DNA of 64,000 nt from Planctomycetota bacterium (GCA_029259695.1 JAJDEQ010000231.1:1-64000), one strand, 5' to 3'. Counted from the stretch's first letter, positions 42,782-52,808 are shown. Translations and numbers: made by a program. The notes: a model not told the origin generated them from the letters alone.

Positions 42782-45427
42782 TCAGTCCTCGAACTCCACC
42801 ATCAAACCGTTGGTGACGACGCGACTGAGCGGTGCCGTCGGATCGTTGAAGTAGCCCTGCAGGTAGATCGGGCCGATCAGCGACACGATCGGCTCCGCGG
42901 TGTAGGGCAGCGTCAGCCAGCCGTCGCCGGGGAGCTGACCGGGGCCGAACGCGTTGGCCAGGAAGTGGAAGGCCCAGGGCCAGTTGAGCGCGACGGTGTT
43001 GGGCCACGGCGTGTTGTCGAGCGCCGACTCGGTCAGGCCCACCGAGATCAGGCCGATGCGGCCGGCGGTCAGGCCGGTGAAGTGGAACTTCACGTCCTCA
43101 CCGACGCGGAACGGGCCGCTGGCACCGAGCACGGGAATGCCGCCCGCGCCGCCGAGACCCGCCACCGTGCCGAGGCCGTACTGCAGGCGCCGGCCCGAGC
43201 TGGGCACGCTGTAACGCGTGTTGTGGATGATCTCGTCGCCGAGCACGTCGAGATCGCCGTCACCGTCCATGTCCGCCAAGGCCTGGGGGAACATGATGTG
43301 CAGTGAACCATCCGAGTACCCACCGCCAGGAAGCTGACGGAAGACCCACGACGTGTAGGCGTTGGTGCTCGACGGCCCCACGATCAGGTCCTGCAACCCG
43401 TCGTCGTCGACGTCGACCACGTGGGCGATGCGCTGGTTGACGGAGGCGCTCGACGGCAGCAGGTACTGCGGGAACGTCGTGGCGTCCGCCGTGAAGTTGC
43501 CTGCGCCGTCGTTCCACTGGACCACCGCGGTGGTGTTGGCCTGGTCGGGCACCACGATGTCGAGGTCGCCGTCGTTGTCGAGGTCGCCGTAGCCCAGGAT
43601 GTTCTCGAACTTGGTCAGGTTGCCCAGGGCCAGGATCACCGGCGTCCCGAACGTGCCGTCGCCGTTGCCCGGCACGTAGCGCGGGTACTGACCGTGGTTG
43701 GCCAGCAGGTCGGGGATGCCGTCGCCACTGAAGTCGACGATCGCCTCCACGTGCAGCCCGCCCGGGAAGACCGGGTCGACCACCGGCGTGAACTGGGCGT
43801 TGCCGTCGTTGAGCCAGACCTGGGCGCCCGTGCTCGTGCTGGCGCCCACGAAGTCGATGTCGAGATCGTTGTCGACGTCCACGGCGAAGCCCGTCACGGG
43901 GTTGTCCCACTTGCCGCTGAAGCTGTAGTTCATGTTCAGGCCGCCGGCCGGGTCGCCCGCATCGAACAGGTTGCCCGCGCCGTTGTTCTCGAGCAGGCGC
44001 ATGCCCTCGAAGACGATCGAGTTGTCACCCGAGACCCAGGTCACGAGCAGGTCGACGTCGCCGTCGCCGTCGTAGTCGCCGGGGTAGCCGGGGCCCAGGT
44101 AGCGGTGGAAGTCGGGTGCGCCGGGCGGCACGGGCACGTCGGGCAGCATCGGCGTGAAGCTCTCGAAGCTCCTGCCGTCCGCCAGGTTGCGCTGCGCCCC
44201 GGCGACACCGAAGAACAGGTCCGCGTCACCGTCGGTGTCGAAGTCGGAGACGTGCTGGTGCTCGATGCGCTCTCCCAGGTCCACCGTGAACGGTCCGTTC
44301 AGCGGGCCCGAGGCGTAGTACACGACGCGCCCGGCGACCAGGTCGGCGTTTCCGTCGCCATCCAGATCGCTCACCCCGGCGATGTGCTCGGAGCCCAGGC
44401 CGTCGATGTTGAAGCTGGGTGCGAAGACACCCGTGCCGTCGTTGATCGCGATCTCGAACTGGGAGATGGCCGTGTTGAAGGCGCCGCCGCCGCTGCTGCA
44501 GCACACGCCATCGAGCGCGCCGTCGCCGTTCACGTCGGCCAGGTCGGTGGCCGGGCCGCCCACGGCCACGGGATCCTTGACGAAGTTCGACGGGCCCGAG
44601 CGCCGGAAGACCACGTAGTCCTCGGGGCCGAAGATGACGATGTCCGTGTCGCCGTCCACGTCGACGTCGCCGCAGGCCACGTGGTGCTCGACGCCGCCCA
44701 CCAGCGGCAGACCGTGACCGAAGGTGGTCGTGCCGCTGCGCGCGCCGTTGGTCACGGTGAACAGGTCGATCAGACCCGAGCGCATCATCAACAGGTCGTC
44801 GGTGCCGTCGCCGGAGATCTCGCCCACGAACAGATGCTCGTCGTCGCCCGTGATCGCGAAGCTGTCGCTCTGCACGAAGGCGGGGACGCCGGGCTGGTCG
44901 ACGAACAGGTAGACGGTGTCGGCGGTGGAGTAGCCCAGGTCGTCCAGGCCGTCGCCGTCGAAGTCACCCATCACCAGGCTCTCGACCTCCGCCGGGGCCG
45001 TGTGATCGAACACGAGCGTCGGTGTGCTGAGGCCGTTGCCGGTCCAGACCCACACGCGCTCCTTGCCGGAGATGGCGAAGTCGGTCAGGCCATCGCCATC
45101 GATGTCGCCGATGGCGGTGTCGTGCAGCTGGCCCAGGACCGTACCCGTGATGTGGTCGACGCTCCAGGCTTCCAGGAGTTCGCCGGCCACGTTCTCCCAG
45201 GCCACGAGCGTGATGTCGAGGTCCGTGGTGGACGCGTTCCAGTACCAGCCGAAGGCGTCCATGTCGCCATCGTCGTCGATGTCGGCGAGGTACTCGAAGC
45301 GCTGCGTGATGTCGCCGATGACCAGCGGGCTGTCGAAGTACGGCCGGCTCGACAACTGAGCCTGGGCGGTCGGCGTCAACGCGATCGAGAGGACCGGGAC
45401 GAGCAGCAAGGCAAGCATTCTGGACAC
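42782..45427 (-). CDS. Large secreted VCBS/FG-GAP repeat protein
   Basis: 881 aa. GTG at 45427 has AAGGAG nine bases upstream, and a signal peptide (MLALLLVPVLSIALTPTAQAQ) follows. About 15 FG-GAP/VCBS blades with calcium-binding motifs such as DIDDDGDMDAF, DIDGDGLTDFAIS, DFDGDGLDDLGYS and DLDNDGDLDIVVPD form one or two beta-propellers. The last 120 residues are a beta-sandwich with a FHFTGLTAGRIGLISVGL segment, related to but distinct from the PFKGG domain. Role: surface or exoprotein, probably calcium-stabilised. Confidence 0.85.
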   Translation of the reverse strand: MSRMLALLLVPVLSIALTPTAQAQLSSRPYFDSPLVIGDITQRFEYLADIDDDGDMDAFGWYWNASTTDLDITLVAWENVAGELLEAWSVDHITGTVLGQLHDTAIGDIDGDGLTDFAISGKERVWVWTGNGLSTPTLVFDHTAPAEVESLVMGDFDGDGLDDLGYSTADTVYLFVDQPGVPAFVQSDSFAITGDDEHLFVGEISGDGTDDLLMMRSGLIDLFTVTNGARSGTTTFGHGLPLVGGVEHHVACGDVDVDGDTDIVIFGPEDYVVFRRSGPSNFVKDPVAVGGPATDLADVNGDGALDGVCCSSGGGAFNTAISQFEIAINDGTGVFAPSFNIDGLGSEHIAGVSDLDGDGNADLVAGRVVYYASGPLNGPFTVDLGERIEHQHVSDFDTDGDADLFFGVAGAQRNLADGRSFESFTPMLPDVPVPPGAPDFHRYLGPGYPGDYDGDGDVDLLVTWVSGDNSIVFEGMRLLENNGAGNLFDAGDPAGGLNMNYSFSGKWDNPVTGFAVDVDNDLDIDFVGASTSTGAQVWLNDGNAQFTPVVDPVFPGGLHVEAIVDFSGDGIPDLLANHGQYPRYVPGNGDGTFGTPVILALGNLTKFENILGYGDLDNDGDLDIVVPDQANTTAVVQWNDGAGNFTADATTFPQYLLPSSASVNQRIAHVVDVDDDGLQDLIVGPSSTNAYTSWVFRQLPGGGYSDGSLHIMFPQALADMDGDGDLDVLGDEIIHNTRYSVPSSGRRLQYGLGTVAGLGGAGGIPVLGASGPFRVGEDVKFHFTGLTAGRIGLISVGLTESALDNTPWPNTVALNWPWAFHFLANAFGPGQLPGDGWLTLPYTAEPIVSLIGPIYLQGYFNDPTAPLSRVVTNGLMVEFED

Positions 45428-45946
45428 GGGCGTGACTCCTTGGCGTGGGTGCTTCCCGAGCCGGCCCTCCGCGTCCTGCCCAGCGAAGGGGCTGCCCAGC
45501 GAGGGCTGGCTCGATGCGGCCCCATCATAGACCGCATCGGCCCGTCCGGGACCCCGACTCCGCCCCACCGCACAGGAACCCGGCGACTCGGCGGAAGTGC
45601 GTATCGACGCACCAGCAAAGCACCCTCCGCCACCTGCGTCCCACGCCCAGACCACCCCCAACGCCCCCCCTCGCCGTCTCGCCATCGTGATCGCCGAAAC
45701 CGCCTCGCTCGGAACGCCCGTGGCCCCCCCCTCCCACGAGCGCAGGCAGGGCATCAACCTGCCGCGAGATTCCACAGCGAGCCCCCCTCGCCCACGCCCC
45801 CAACCACCCCGCTCCCCACCCTCTCCCAACCCGAAGTGCGCGAGCGAGGACTGACCGTAGCGGCAGGTTGATGCCCTGCCTGCGCGTCTGCACGAACCTC
45901 AGCTCGAGATGCAACACAACACGACAACACCCAACGGACGGAGCAG
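45428..45946. other. 519-bp intergenic region with inverted repeat and G-rich tract
   Basis: Between two minus-strand FG-GAP genes. It holds a 26-bp perfect inverted repeat (45740-45765 and 45860-45885) around a 94-bp segment whose minus strand has many G-runs. Another C-rich stretch lies at 45640-45740. No coding gene is supported. Confidence 0.6.
45740..45885. repeat. 26-bp inverted repeat flanking G-rich segment
   Basis: The sequence at 45740-45765 is the perfect reverse complement of 45860-45885. The intervening minus strand has at least seven runs of three or more G (for example GGGTTGGGAGAGGG, TGGGGAGCGGGG), enough for G-quadruplexes. No ORF lies between. Confidence 0.8.
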
Positions 45947-47971
45947 CTAGGGGCAGACCACCAGCTCTATGCCGTTGGACAGCGCCGCCCCCTGTACCTG
46001 CCCCGGATCGAAGGCCACGTACTGCAGCAGCGCCCGCAGCCCCACCAGCAACTCGTCGTCGGGGACGATCGCGGGAAGCGACAGTTCCCCCGCGCCGTCG
46101 AGACCGGCGGCGATCAGCAACGCGCCTTCCACGTCCACCAGCAACGTGCCGCCCTTGAAGGGCACACCGAGCTTGTCCGAGCCGATGATCAGCGTGCCGG
46201 CCACGCCCGGTGCGCCGCCGCTGACCTGCAACGTGATCGGTGCGCCGATGGACGGCTGGCCCAGCACCGAGAAGGCCAGGTCGCCGTCGGGAGCCGCCGT
46301 GCCGTAGGGCTCGGTGCCGCACACGCGGGTCGTCACGCTGGCCGAGCTGCCGACGTTGCCGCACGGGTCGCGCGCCTCCACGTGGTAGGTCACGTCCACA
46401 CCGACCAGCCCGTCCGCGAGCGGGGCCGGCGATGCGACGCCGCGCCAGATGCCGCCGCCCACGTACTGCATGGGGACGGTCGCGCCTCCGGTGGCTGCTC
46501 CCTCGGCCGTCTCGATCACAAGATCCGCCTCGAGGTAGTTGGTCTCGTCGTCGACCAGCCCGTCCTGGACCCATGCGCGCCGGGACAGGCCGGCGATGAA
46601 CGCAGCGGCTGGCACAGCGGCCGGCGCGGCCGACAGGTGCGGGATCACCGGCGCGTGCGTGTCGGCCGGGCCCACGTTGCGGTGGTAGACGTTCCGGAAG
46701 GGCAGGAACTCGCCCTGCACGCTGACCACGTCGTAGTCGTCGTCGCCGTCGAAGTCGCCCAGGCCGAGGTCGAGCGTGGCGTCGGAGATCACGTCGAAGG
46801 CGCCGGGCACGTAGTTCAGCGAACCCGGTCCCAGGGTGCCGTCGTTGATGTAGAGCTTCTCCGGCGGCGGCGGCACGACCGAACTGAACGGCAACGCGCC
46901 CACCAGCAGGTCCAGGTCCCCATCGTCGTCGGTGTCGAGGAAGGCGAAGTCGTTCTCGTCCTCGGAGTTGGGGCCCACGAGCGCGGCGGGCGCGGGGCGC
47001 AGGGCCAACTCGCCGGACTCTGCCAGCTTGTTGACCAGCAGCGTGTCGAAGAAGCCCGAATCCCAGTTCATCAGGAAGGCATCGACGTCGCTGTCTCCGT
47101 CCAGGTCGGCGAACTCCGTCTCGTAGGTGGACGTGTTGTTGCCGGTGACCGTCGATCCCGGGATGGCCAGCGTGTCGAGCGTGAAGTTGGCCGTGCCGTC
47201 GTTCAGGTAGAGCTGGGTGTCCTGCGACTTGCCGTCGATCACGACGTCGATGTCGAGGTCGCCGTCGATGTCCACCAGCTTGGCGTTCTGGGCGCCGACC
47301 TTCAGCACCGCGTTGAGCTGGGACGGTGCTTCCGTGAACACGCCCGTGCCGTCGTTGATCAGCAGGCGCGCCAGGCCGCCCGGCGCGGTGAAGCTGTTCG
47401 GACCGGCGTCGGCGAAGACCAGGTCGAAGTCGCCGTCGTCGTCGAGGTCACCGGCGACCACCGAGAAGCCGTTGAGCACGAGGGGGGGCAACCGCATGGC
47501 GGTCTCGTCCTCCCACGCCCCGGAAACCGGGTTCTTGCGCAGCAGCCGCTGCTGATCACCGTAGGCAGCGGCGAATGCGATGTCGTCGTGGCCGTCGCCG
47601 TCGAAGTCGGCCACCGCCGCGGCCTTGCCGTGCATGACCAGGCCCGCGGGCAGGAAGCTGGCGCTGGCATCGACGAACACGGGGTCACCGTCGACCCCGT
47701 TGCCCGTGTTGCGCAACAACGTCGGCGGCAGCGGATTCGGATTGGGCGCGTCGAAGTCACCCGGCACGGCCCAGCCCTGGGCGTTGACGATCAGCACGTC
47801 GAGCAACCCGTCTCCATCGGCGTCGAGGGGCACGACCGCTTCGCTCCACACCTCGGGCCCGGGCAGGCTGCGGGAGATGAACTGCTGCGCGACTGCGTCG
47901 ACCGCAAGGAAAGGCAGGGCAAGCGCAGCAGCGAGCAGCGCCGGCGCCGTCGGGAGGCGACGTCGTTTCAT
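45947..47971 (-). CDS. Secreted FG-GAP repeat protein with PFKGG domain
   Basis: 674 aa. Signal peptide TAPALLAAALALPFLAVDAVAQ. FG-GAP calcium-binding blades include DADGDGLLDVLIV, DFDGDGHDDIAFA, DLDDDGDFDLVFA and DGDLDIDVVID. A beta-sandwich (DAHAPVIPHLSAAPA region) precedes the PFKGG domain (VPFKGGTLLVD). ATG at 47971 has no clear ribosome binding site; two 26-bp direct repeats lie just upstream. It is likely exported and calcium-stabilised. The body resembles integrin-alpha-type propellers. Confidence 0.85.
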   Translation of the reverse strand: MKRRRLPTAPALLAAALALPFLAVDAVAQQFISRSLPGPEVWSEAVVPLDADGDGLLDVLIVNAQGWAVPGDFDAPNPNPLPPTLLRNTGNGVDGDPVFVDASASFLPAGLVMHGKAAAVADFDGDGHDDIAFAAAYGDQQRLLRKNPVSGAWEDETAMRLPPLVLNGFSVVAGDLDDDGDFDLVFADAGPNSFTAPGGLARLLINDGTGVFTEAPSQLNAVLKVGAQNAKLVDIDGDLDIDVVIDGKSQDTQLYLNDGTANFTLDTLAIPGSTVTGNNTSTYETEFADLDGDSDVDAFLMNWDSGFFDTLLVNKLAESGELALRPAPAALVGPNSEDENDFAFLDTDDDGDLDLLVGALPFSSVVPPPPEKLYINDGTLGPGSLNYVPGAFDVISDATLDLGLGDFDGDDDYDVVSVQGEFLPFRNVYHRNVGPADTHAPVIPHLSAAPAAVPAAAFIAGLSRRAWVQDGLVDDETNYLEADLVIETAEGAATGGATVPMQYVGGGIWRGVASPAPLADGLVGVDVTYHVEARDPCGNVGSSASVTTRVCGTEPYGTAAPDGDLAFSVLGQPSIGAPITLQVSGGAPGVAGTLIIGSDKLGVPFKGGTLLVDVEGALLIAAGLDGAGELSLPAIVPDDELLVGLRALLQYVAFDPGQVQGAALSNGIELVVCP

Positions 47972-47990
47972 CGTGGGGAGACCGGGGCAG

Positions 47991-48044
47991 GGAGGGGGAC
48001 CTGGAAAGCGTACACGCAGGAGGGGGACCTGGAAAGCGTACACG
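47991..48044. repeat. Direct repeat of 26 bp, period 28
   Basis: GGAGGGGGACCTGGAAAGCG followed by TACACG occurs at 47991-48016 and again at 48019-48044. It lies in the leader region of the minus-strand FG-GAP gene and could be a duplicated regulatory site. Confidence 0.75.
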
Positions 48045-48180
48045 AGACACGACGACCTGGGGACACGGGGACACACACCCGCATCGGGTCACAGGCGCGC
48101 GCGCGCAACGCTCAGCTTCAGAGTCCGTGCTAGCATCGTCCGCATCGGTCGAGACCGCGCGGCCCTTGGAGCCCTGCAGC

Positions 48181-49818
48181 ATGTCGCCCCCCCTGCAGTC
48201 GTATCGCCACGCTCGCGTCTTCGCCCTCACCATCGTCTGCGCACTCTCGACGGGCTCCACGACGACGGCCCGATGCGACGTGGACAAGCTGCTCCCGAGC
48301 GAGGCCGGTGACCTCTCGCCGGCCGGCGACTACGGTGCCGCGATCGCAATCAGCGCCAACTTCGCCATTGTCGGCGCGCCGGGCGTGGAACTGCTCGGCA
48401 GTGGCGAACTCGCCGCGGGTGCCGCTTACGTGTACCGCTTCGACAACGGGGCGTGGCTCGAGCAAGCGCGCCTCGTGGGCAGCGAGGTCGACGCGGGCGA
48501 TCAGTTCGGCGCGGCCGTCGACATCGACGGGGACCTCGCCCTGGTGGGCGCACCCCGCGGGACCCACAAGGGCGTCTCGAGCGGAACCGCCTATCTCTTC
48601 CGCCGCGTGGCCGGGACCTGGATCGAGGAGTCGAAGTTCGGACCGGACAGCCCGCAACCCGGTGCGAAGTTCGGATCGAGCGTATCGCTGCACGGCAACA
48701 CCCTCGTCGCCGGCGCGCCGTGTGAGTTCAACGTGGGCGCCGCGTTCGTCTTCCAGCGCACCGTCGGTCGCTGGCTCCAGACCGCCTACCTGCGCACGCT
48801 CGACATGTTCTCGGGCTCGGCGTACGGCTACCGCGTCAGCCTCGATGGCGATCACATCGCCGTGGTCAGTGCCGCAGCCTCGGTGCTCGAGACCTATCGG
48901 CGAACCGGCGCCACCTGGTTCCGAGACGAGACGCTCACCGCCCCCGCCGGCATCACCAGCTTCGCGCGCTGCTTCGCGATCCAGGACGGCACGCTCTATG
49001 TGGACGGCATCAGTGACAACGTCGACCGCGAGCTGCGCGTCTACGTGTACGCGGCCGACGCGGCCGGCTGGACACCGGGCGGCGACGTGTTCGTCACCGG
49101 GGACGCGGACGTGGGCGGCACCGAGTCCATGGATGTCGACGGCGACGTGCTCGTCATGGGCCGCGCGAACCAGCGCCTGGTGATCGAGCCGCTGCCCACG
49201 TCGCCGCTCGGCAGTGGCGCCGCCTACGTCCTCACGCGGCAGGCCGGAAGCTGGTCGCTGGCCGGGCGCGTCGTGCCCCGGGACACGGCCTGGTCGGGTG
49301 CGGTCGGCATGGGCGTGGCCGCCGGCGGCAACGGCGCGCTGGTCGGCGCGACGGGCTTCGACGGTTTCAACGACGCGCCGGGCGCGGTCTACGACATCGC
49401 CCTGGCCGACATCAGCAACGAGTGGTCCTCCATGGGGCACGGCCTCTCAGGCAGCGCCGACAGGACACCGTGCCTCGGCGGAAGCGGTCGCCTGGCGACC
49501 GGCGAGCAGGTGACGCTGACCCTCACCGACGCGCTGCCGGACACCGTCGCAACGCTCGTCCTGGGCACCTCCACGCTGCCGCTGCAGACGCTCTTCGGCA
49601 CCACCCCTACCAACTTCGCCGGCGGCTACCTGGTGCCCGCGACCGACTCGGTCTTCTTCGGCATCCCCACCGGACCGGGCGGGACGTTCAGCGTGCAAGG
49701 CGCCGTGCCGGCCGGACTCCCCGCCGGCATCCCGATCTACGTCCAGGTCTGGGTCAGCGACGCGGGCGCGAGTTCAGGCCTCGCCGGCAGCAACGCGATG
49801 GTGCAGGTCACCGAGTGA
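48181..49818 (+). CDS. Secreted FG-GAP repeat protein (PF14312-like)
   Basis: 545 aa with a signal peptide (RVFALTIVCALSTGSTTTARC). Repeats of the type GDYGAAIAISANFAIVGAPG and GDQFGAAVDIDGDLALVGAP form a beta-propeller. The C-terminal domain has the usual WSSMGHGLSG opening and VQVWVSDAGASSGLAGSNAM ending, but the PFKGG core is degenerate (TNFAGGYLVPAT). The ATG at 48181 has GGAG nine bases upstream; 48127 would add 18 residues before the signal. Convergent with the kinase gene. Confidence 0.8.
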   Translation: MSPPLQSYRHARVFALTIVCALSTGSTTTARCDVDKLLPSEAGDLSPAGDYGAAIAISANFAIVGAPGVELLGSGELAAGAAYVYRFDNGAWLEQARLVGSEVDAGDQFGAAVDIDGDLALVGAPRGTHKGVSSGTAYLFRRVAGTWIEESKFGPDSPQPGAKFGSSVSLHGNTLVAGAPCEFNVGAAFVFQRTVGRWLQTAYLRTLDMFSGSAYGYRVSLDGDHIAVVSAAASVLETYRRTGATWFRDETLTAPAGITSFARCFAIQDGTLYVDGISDNVDRELRVYVYAADAAGWTPGGDVFVTGDADVGGTESMDVDGDVLVMGRANQRLVIEPLPTSPLGSGAAYVLTRQAGSWSLAGRVVPRDTAWSGAVGMGVAAGGNGALVGATGFDGFNDAPGAVYDIALADISNEWSSMGHGLSGSADRTPCLGGSGRLATGEQVTLTLTDALPDTVATLVLGTSTLPLQTLFGTTPTNFAGGYLVPATDSVFFGIPTGPGGTFSVQGAVPAGLPAGIPIYVQVWVSDAGASSGLAGSNAMVQVTE

Positions 49819-49881
49819 CGTCGCGCGCCTGCGGCATAGCCGCCCCAGACTGCAGATGAACCGGCCCACGCCGCGCGCGGC

Positions 49882-52113
49882 TCAACTGCGCGGACGCAGA
49901 CCCGCATCGGAGCCGGCCGCGCGGGAACCGAGGTCCACGGTCAAGGTCGCGGCCGGGTCACCCGAATCGATGGGCGCACCCGCTTCGACGCCCGCCTCGG
50001 CTCCGGTGTGCTCGGACTCTTCGCGGCGCCACCACCCATCGGCGTCGTCCTCGGTCCAACTGCCGGCCGCAGCACACGCGAGCAGGCGCGAGCGCAACGC
50101 GCGCACGGTCTGCGGCCGGTCGTCGGGGGACTTGGCCAGGCAGTCGAGGATCACCCGCTCCAGGTCGGCGGGGACCGGGTTCTCGCCACGCTGCGAGGGC
50201 GGTACCGGCGGCTCGCTCACGTGCCGGCTCAGCAGCAGCATGGCGCTCTTGCCCTCGAACACCGGCTCCCCCGTCACCAGGAAGTAGGCGCTGGCGCCCA
50301 ACGAGTAGATGTCGCTGCGCGCATCCACCGACAGCGGAGCCTCGATGGCCTCGGGTGACAGGTAGTAGGGCGTGCCCTTGATCTCCGTCGTCCGGGTCAG
50401 GCCCAGGTCCCCGTCGTTCCCGCCCTCCGCGACGACGCTCTCCTTCACCAGACCGAAGTCCAGCACCTTGGCGAAGTCCGGCGTGCCGCCGTAGCGACAG
50501 AGCATCACGTTGGCGGGCTTGATGTCGCGGTGGATCAGACCGCGGTCATGGGCCTCGGCCAGCGACTCGCAGACCTGCACCAGCACGGCGATCAGCCGGC
50601 CGGCCGGCATGGGACCGTCCCGGCGCACGAGTTGCGCCAGGTCGACTCCCGCGAGGTACTCCATCGCGTAGTAGAAGGTCCCGTCGGGTGTGCGGCCGTA
50701 GTCGTAGATGGCGATGGTGTGCGGGTGCGCTAGCGATGCCGTGGCCTGGACCTCGCGTTCGAAGCGCCCCACCGCCGCGGGGTCGTCGGTGCTGATCAAC
50801 TTGACGGCCGTCGGTCGACGCAACATGGAGTGCCGCGCGAGGTAGACCGTGCCCATGCCGCCCGCGCCGAGCTTGCGCACCAGGGTGTACTGACCCAGCC
50901 GCCGCGCGCGCGCCACGGCCTGCTTCACTTCCTCGCGCACCTTGCGGCTGTGGATCGTCGCCAACACGATGCCCAACATCAGGGCGACGGCGAGGATCGC
51001 GAGCACCAGCACATGTTCCGTGCGCACACCCCCCAGGAAGTCCGCCTCGGGGACGAACACACCGATCCACGCCAGGCGTCGACCACTCACGTCGACCGGC
51101 TGCATCCCGGCCCAGTGCGCCTCCCCGCCGACGTCGAAGGGCATGGCCGACGTAGGCTCCCCGCCCAGCCGGTGCCACTCCTCGAGGCCGCGCGCCAACA
51201 CCGGCAGGCCGAGCTCTTGCGCCGGGCTCAGCACCGCTGCGGTCCGCGCCTCACCCGAGCGGAAGCGTTCGTCGCGGGGCAGGCCCAGCACGCGATCGTC
51301 GTCGGTCAGGACGACGACGAAACCGTTCGGCGTCACGTCGAGCCCGACGGTGAAAGCCGAGATGCTGGTGAGCAGCACGTCGAAGGCCAGCAGGCGCGTG
51401 GCCTCGTCGCTCAAGGGACCCGACCGGGTCGCGGCGGTGAGACCCGGATCATTGGTCGTGAAGAACGTGTAGGGCTCGGTCCAGTGGACGTCGTCGTTCG
51501 TCGTGAGGCCGGACGCGCCCAGGTACCACGGGCGCGCGCGGGGGTCGTAGTCGATGTCCTCGCTCCACGTCTCCGGGGTCGCGCCGTTCGCCCAGCGACG
51601 CCAGGCGGAGTCCCGCCCGCCCGAATCGGCCGCGACGACACGAGTGGTCCACGCGTCACCGAGCCGCAGCAGCATGAACTCCGCGCCGTTCGGGTCGGCC
51701 ACCATCATCGACGTGACCTGGGGCCAGCTCTCGAGCATGGGCTGGAAGCGTGCCGTGAGTCCGTCGGCGTCGGCCGGATCGAGCAGTCCCTGCTCGGCCC
51801 ATCGACGCGCGGCCCCCAGCCCGGCCCGCACCGGCTCGAAGAAGCGCGCCAGTTCGACCTCCGTGCGCTCGGTCGTGCTCACCAGCAGCGAGTCGCGCAG
51901 GTTCTCCACACGTCGCGCCGAACCGATGAAGAGCACGGTCAGGATCAGCACCCCGGTCGTCACCACCAGCAGCACGAGGCCGAGTCGCAATCGGCGCTGC
52001 GCCTGCCGGCGCTGGATCAGGGTGACGTTGGTGTCGTCGAGTTGCACCGGGACGGACGGGCTCGCGGAATGTGAAGGCGACCTGCGACGAACCGCACCGC
52101 CAGGTCTTGCCAC
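49882..52113 (-). CDS. Transmembrane Ser/Thr protein kinase with dCache sensor
   Basis: 743 aa. TM1 is about residues 42-64. The extracytoplasmic part (65-365) has a dCache-type domain with the YDPRARPWYLGA signature (189-200). TM2 is 366-388. The kinase (410-690) has GAGGMGTVYLA, Lys438 in TAVKLI, HRDIKPANVML (His528), LDFGLV and GTPYYLSPEAI, so it should be active. The C-terminal tail is acidic. Planctomycetal Hanks-type kinases usually place the kinase at the N-terminus and the sensor outside at the C-terminus; here the order is reversed, like a histidine kinase. GTG at 52113 has TGAGG upstream. It is divergent from maturase operon 2 and could regulate it, which is unproven. Confidence 0.85.
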   Translation of the reverse strand: MARPGGAVRRRSPSHSASPSVPVQLDDTNVTLIQRRQAQRRLRLGLVLLVVTTGVLILTVLFIGSARRVENLRDSLLVSTTERTEVELARFFEPVRAGLGAARRWAEQGLLDPADADGLTARFQPMLESWPQVTSMMVADPNGAEFMLLRLGDAWTTRVVAADSGGRDSAWRRWANGATPETWSEDIDYDPRARPWYLGASGLTTNDDVHWTEPYTFFTTNDPGLTAATRSGPLSDEATRLLAFDVLLTSISAFTVGLDVTPNGFVVVLTDDDRVLGLPRDERFRSGEARTAAVLSPAQELGLPVLARGLEEWHRLGGEPTSAMPFDVGGEAHWAGMQPVDVSGRRLAWIGVFVPEADFLGGVRTEHVLVLAILAVALMLGIVLATIHSRKVREEVKQAVARARRLGQYTLVRKLGAGGMGTVYLARHSMLRRPTAVKLISTDDPAAVGRFEREVQATASLAHPHTIAIYDYGRTPDGTFYYAMEYLAGVDLAQLVRRDGPMPAGRLIAVLVQVCESLAEAHDRGLIHRDIKPANVMLCRYGGTPDFAKVLDFGLVKESVVAEGGNDGDLGLTRTTEIKGTPYYLSPEAIEAPLSVDARSDIYSLGASAYFLVTGEPVFEGKSAMLLLSRHVSEPPVPPSQRGENPVPADLERVILDCLAKSPDDRPQTVRALRSRLLACAAAGSWTEDDADGWWRREESEHTGAEAGVEAGAPIDSGDPAATLTVDLGSRAAGSDAGLRPRS

Positions 52114-52808
52114 GCCGGCCTCACCGACGCGGACCGCATTGCATCAGAGTTGCGCTCCGACTACCACGACGAGCTGTGCCGTGCCCACAGCGCGGGCCCC
52201 ACGGGCGAGCAAGGCCCGACCGGCTCTCCTCGTGCTCACACCGGCGACTGAGGATCGCGGGTGATGCCACCGCCAGCCCCGCTGAAGGAGAAGTCAGTCC
52301 AGACACGTCCCGTGGACCGTCGTCGCGGTCGTGCTGCTGCTCGCCCTGCCCGGCATCTGGGCCCTGCAACCTGAGCGCGGCCGACCCGGTCGCAGCGGGT
52401 GACTCCATCTTCCGGGTGATCGCATGCGACGAGGTGCTGCTCGCGGAGTCGCCCGCGGTCGAGGATTCCTGGTGGCCTCTCGAGACGTGCGTGCAGCATT
52501 GGCTGAACTCGTTGCAGCAGAGCCCTGCGCGATCCGCTGCGCCTCGTGCGTCTCGACTCGAGTGCACCCGAGCCGCAGACATGTCGCGCGAATGGGGACA
52601 GCGCGAACAGCCCGCACGCGCGCGTCTCTCACCCGCTCACACGAAACGCGCACAACGACCGTGCGTCCGCGACGCGAAGACCAACTTCGTCCCACACGCT
52701 CTTTGTTTCTGCTGCTACGATCGCGACGCACGAGCGACGCGGCAGTTCGATCAAGACGCGTCGCACCGCAGACAGCAGTCGTCGCACGCGACTGCCGGGA
52801 GGGCCCGC
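52114..52808. other. 695-bp divergent region upstream of maturase operon 2
   Basis: It separates the kinase from the maturase. An open frame continues upstream of the maturase start, but its residues are unlike the maturase and the better start at 52809 has GGGAGGG. No tRNA or protein gene was recognised. Promoters for both divergent genes must lie here. Confidence 0.55.

Noticed and set aside
43421-45871. A long plus-strand open frame across the VCBS gene
   Set aside because: Shadow of the calcium-binding repeats on the other strand; no start site or domain.
52300-52410. Hydrophobic stretch (VVAVVLLLALPGIWALQPE) that looks like a membrane helix
   Set aside because: The frame has an in-frame stop just upstream, no acceptable start codon before the helix, and ends soon after.
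52071-52808. Upstream extension of maturase 2
   Set aside because: The extra 246 residues are Ser/Arg/Cys-rich and unlike the family; the ATG at 52809 has a strong ribosome binding site and gives the same length as maturase 1.
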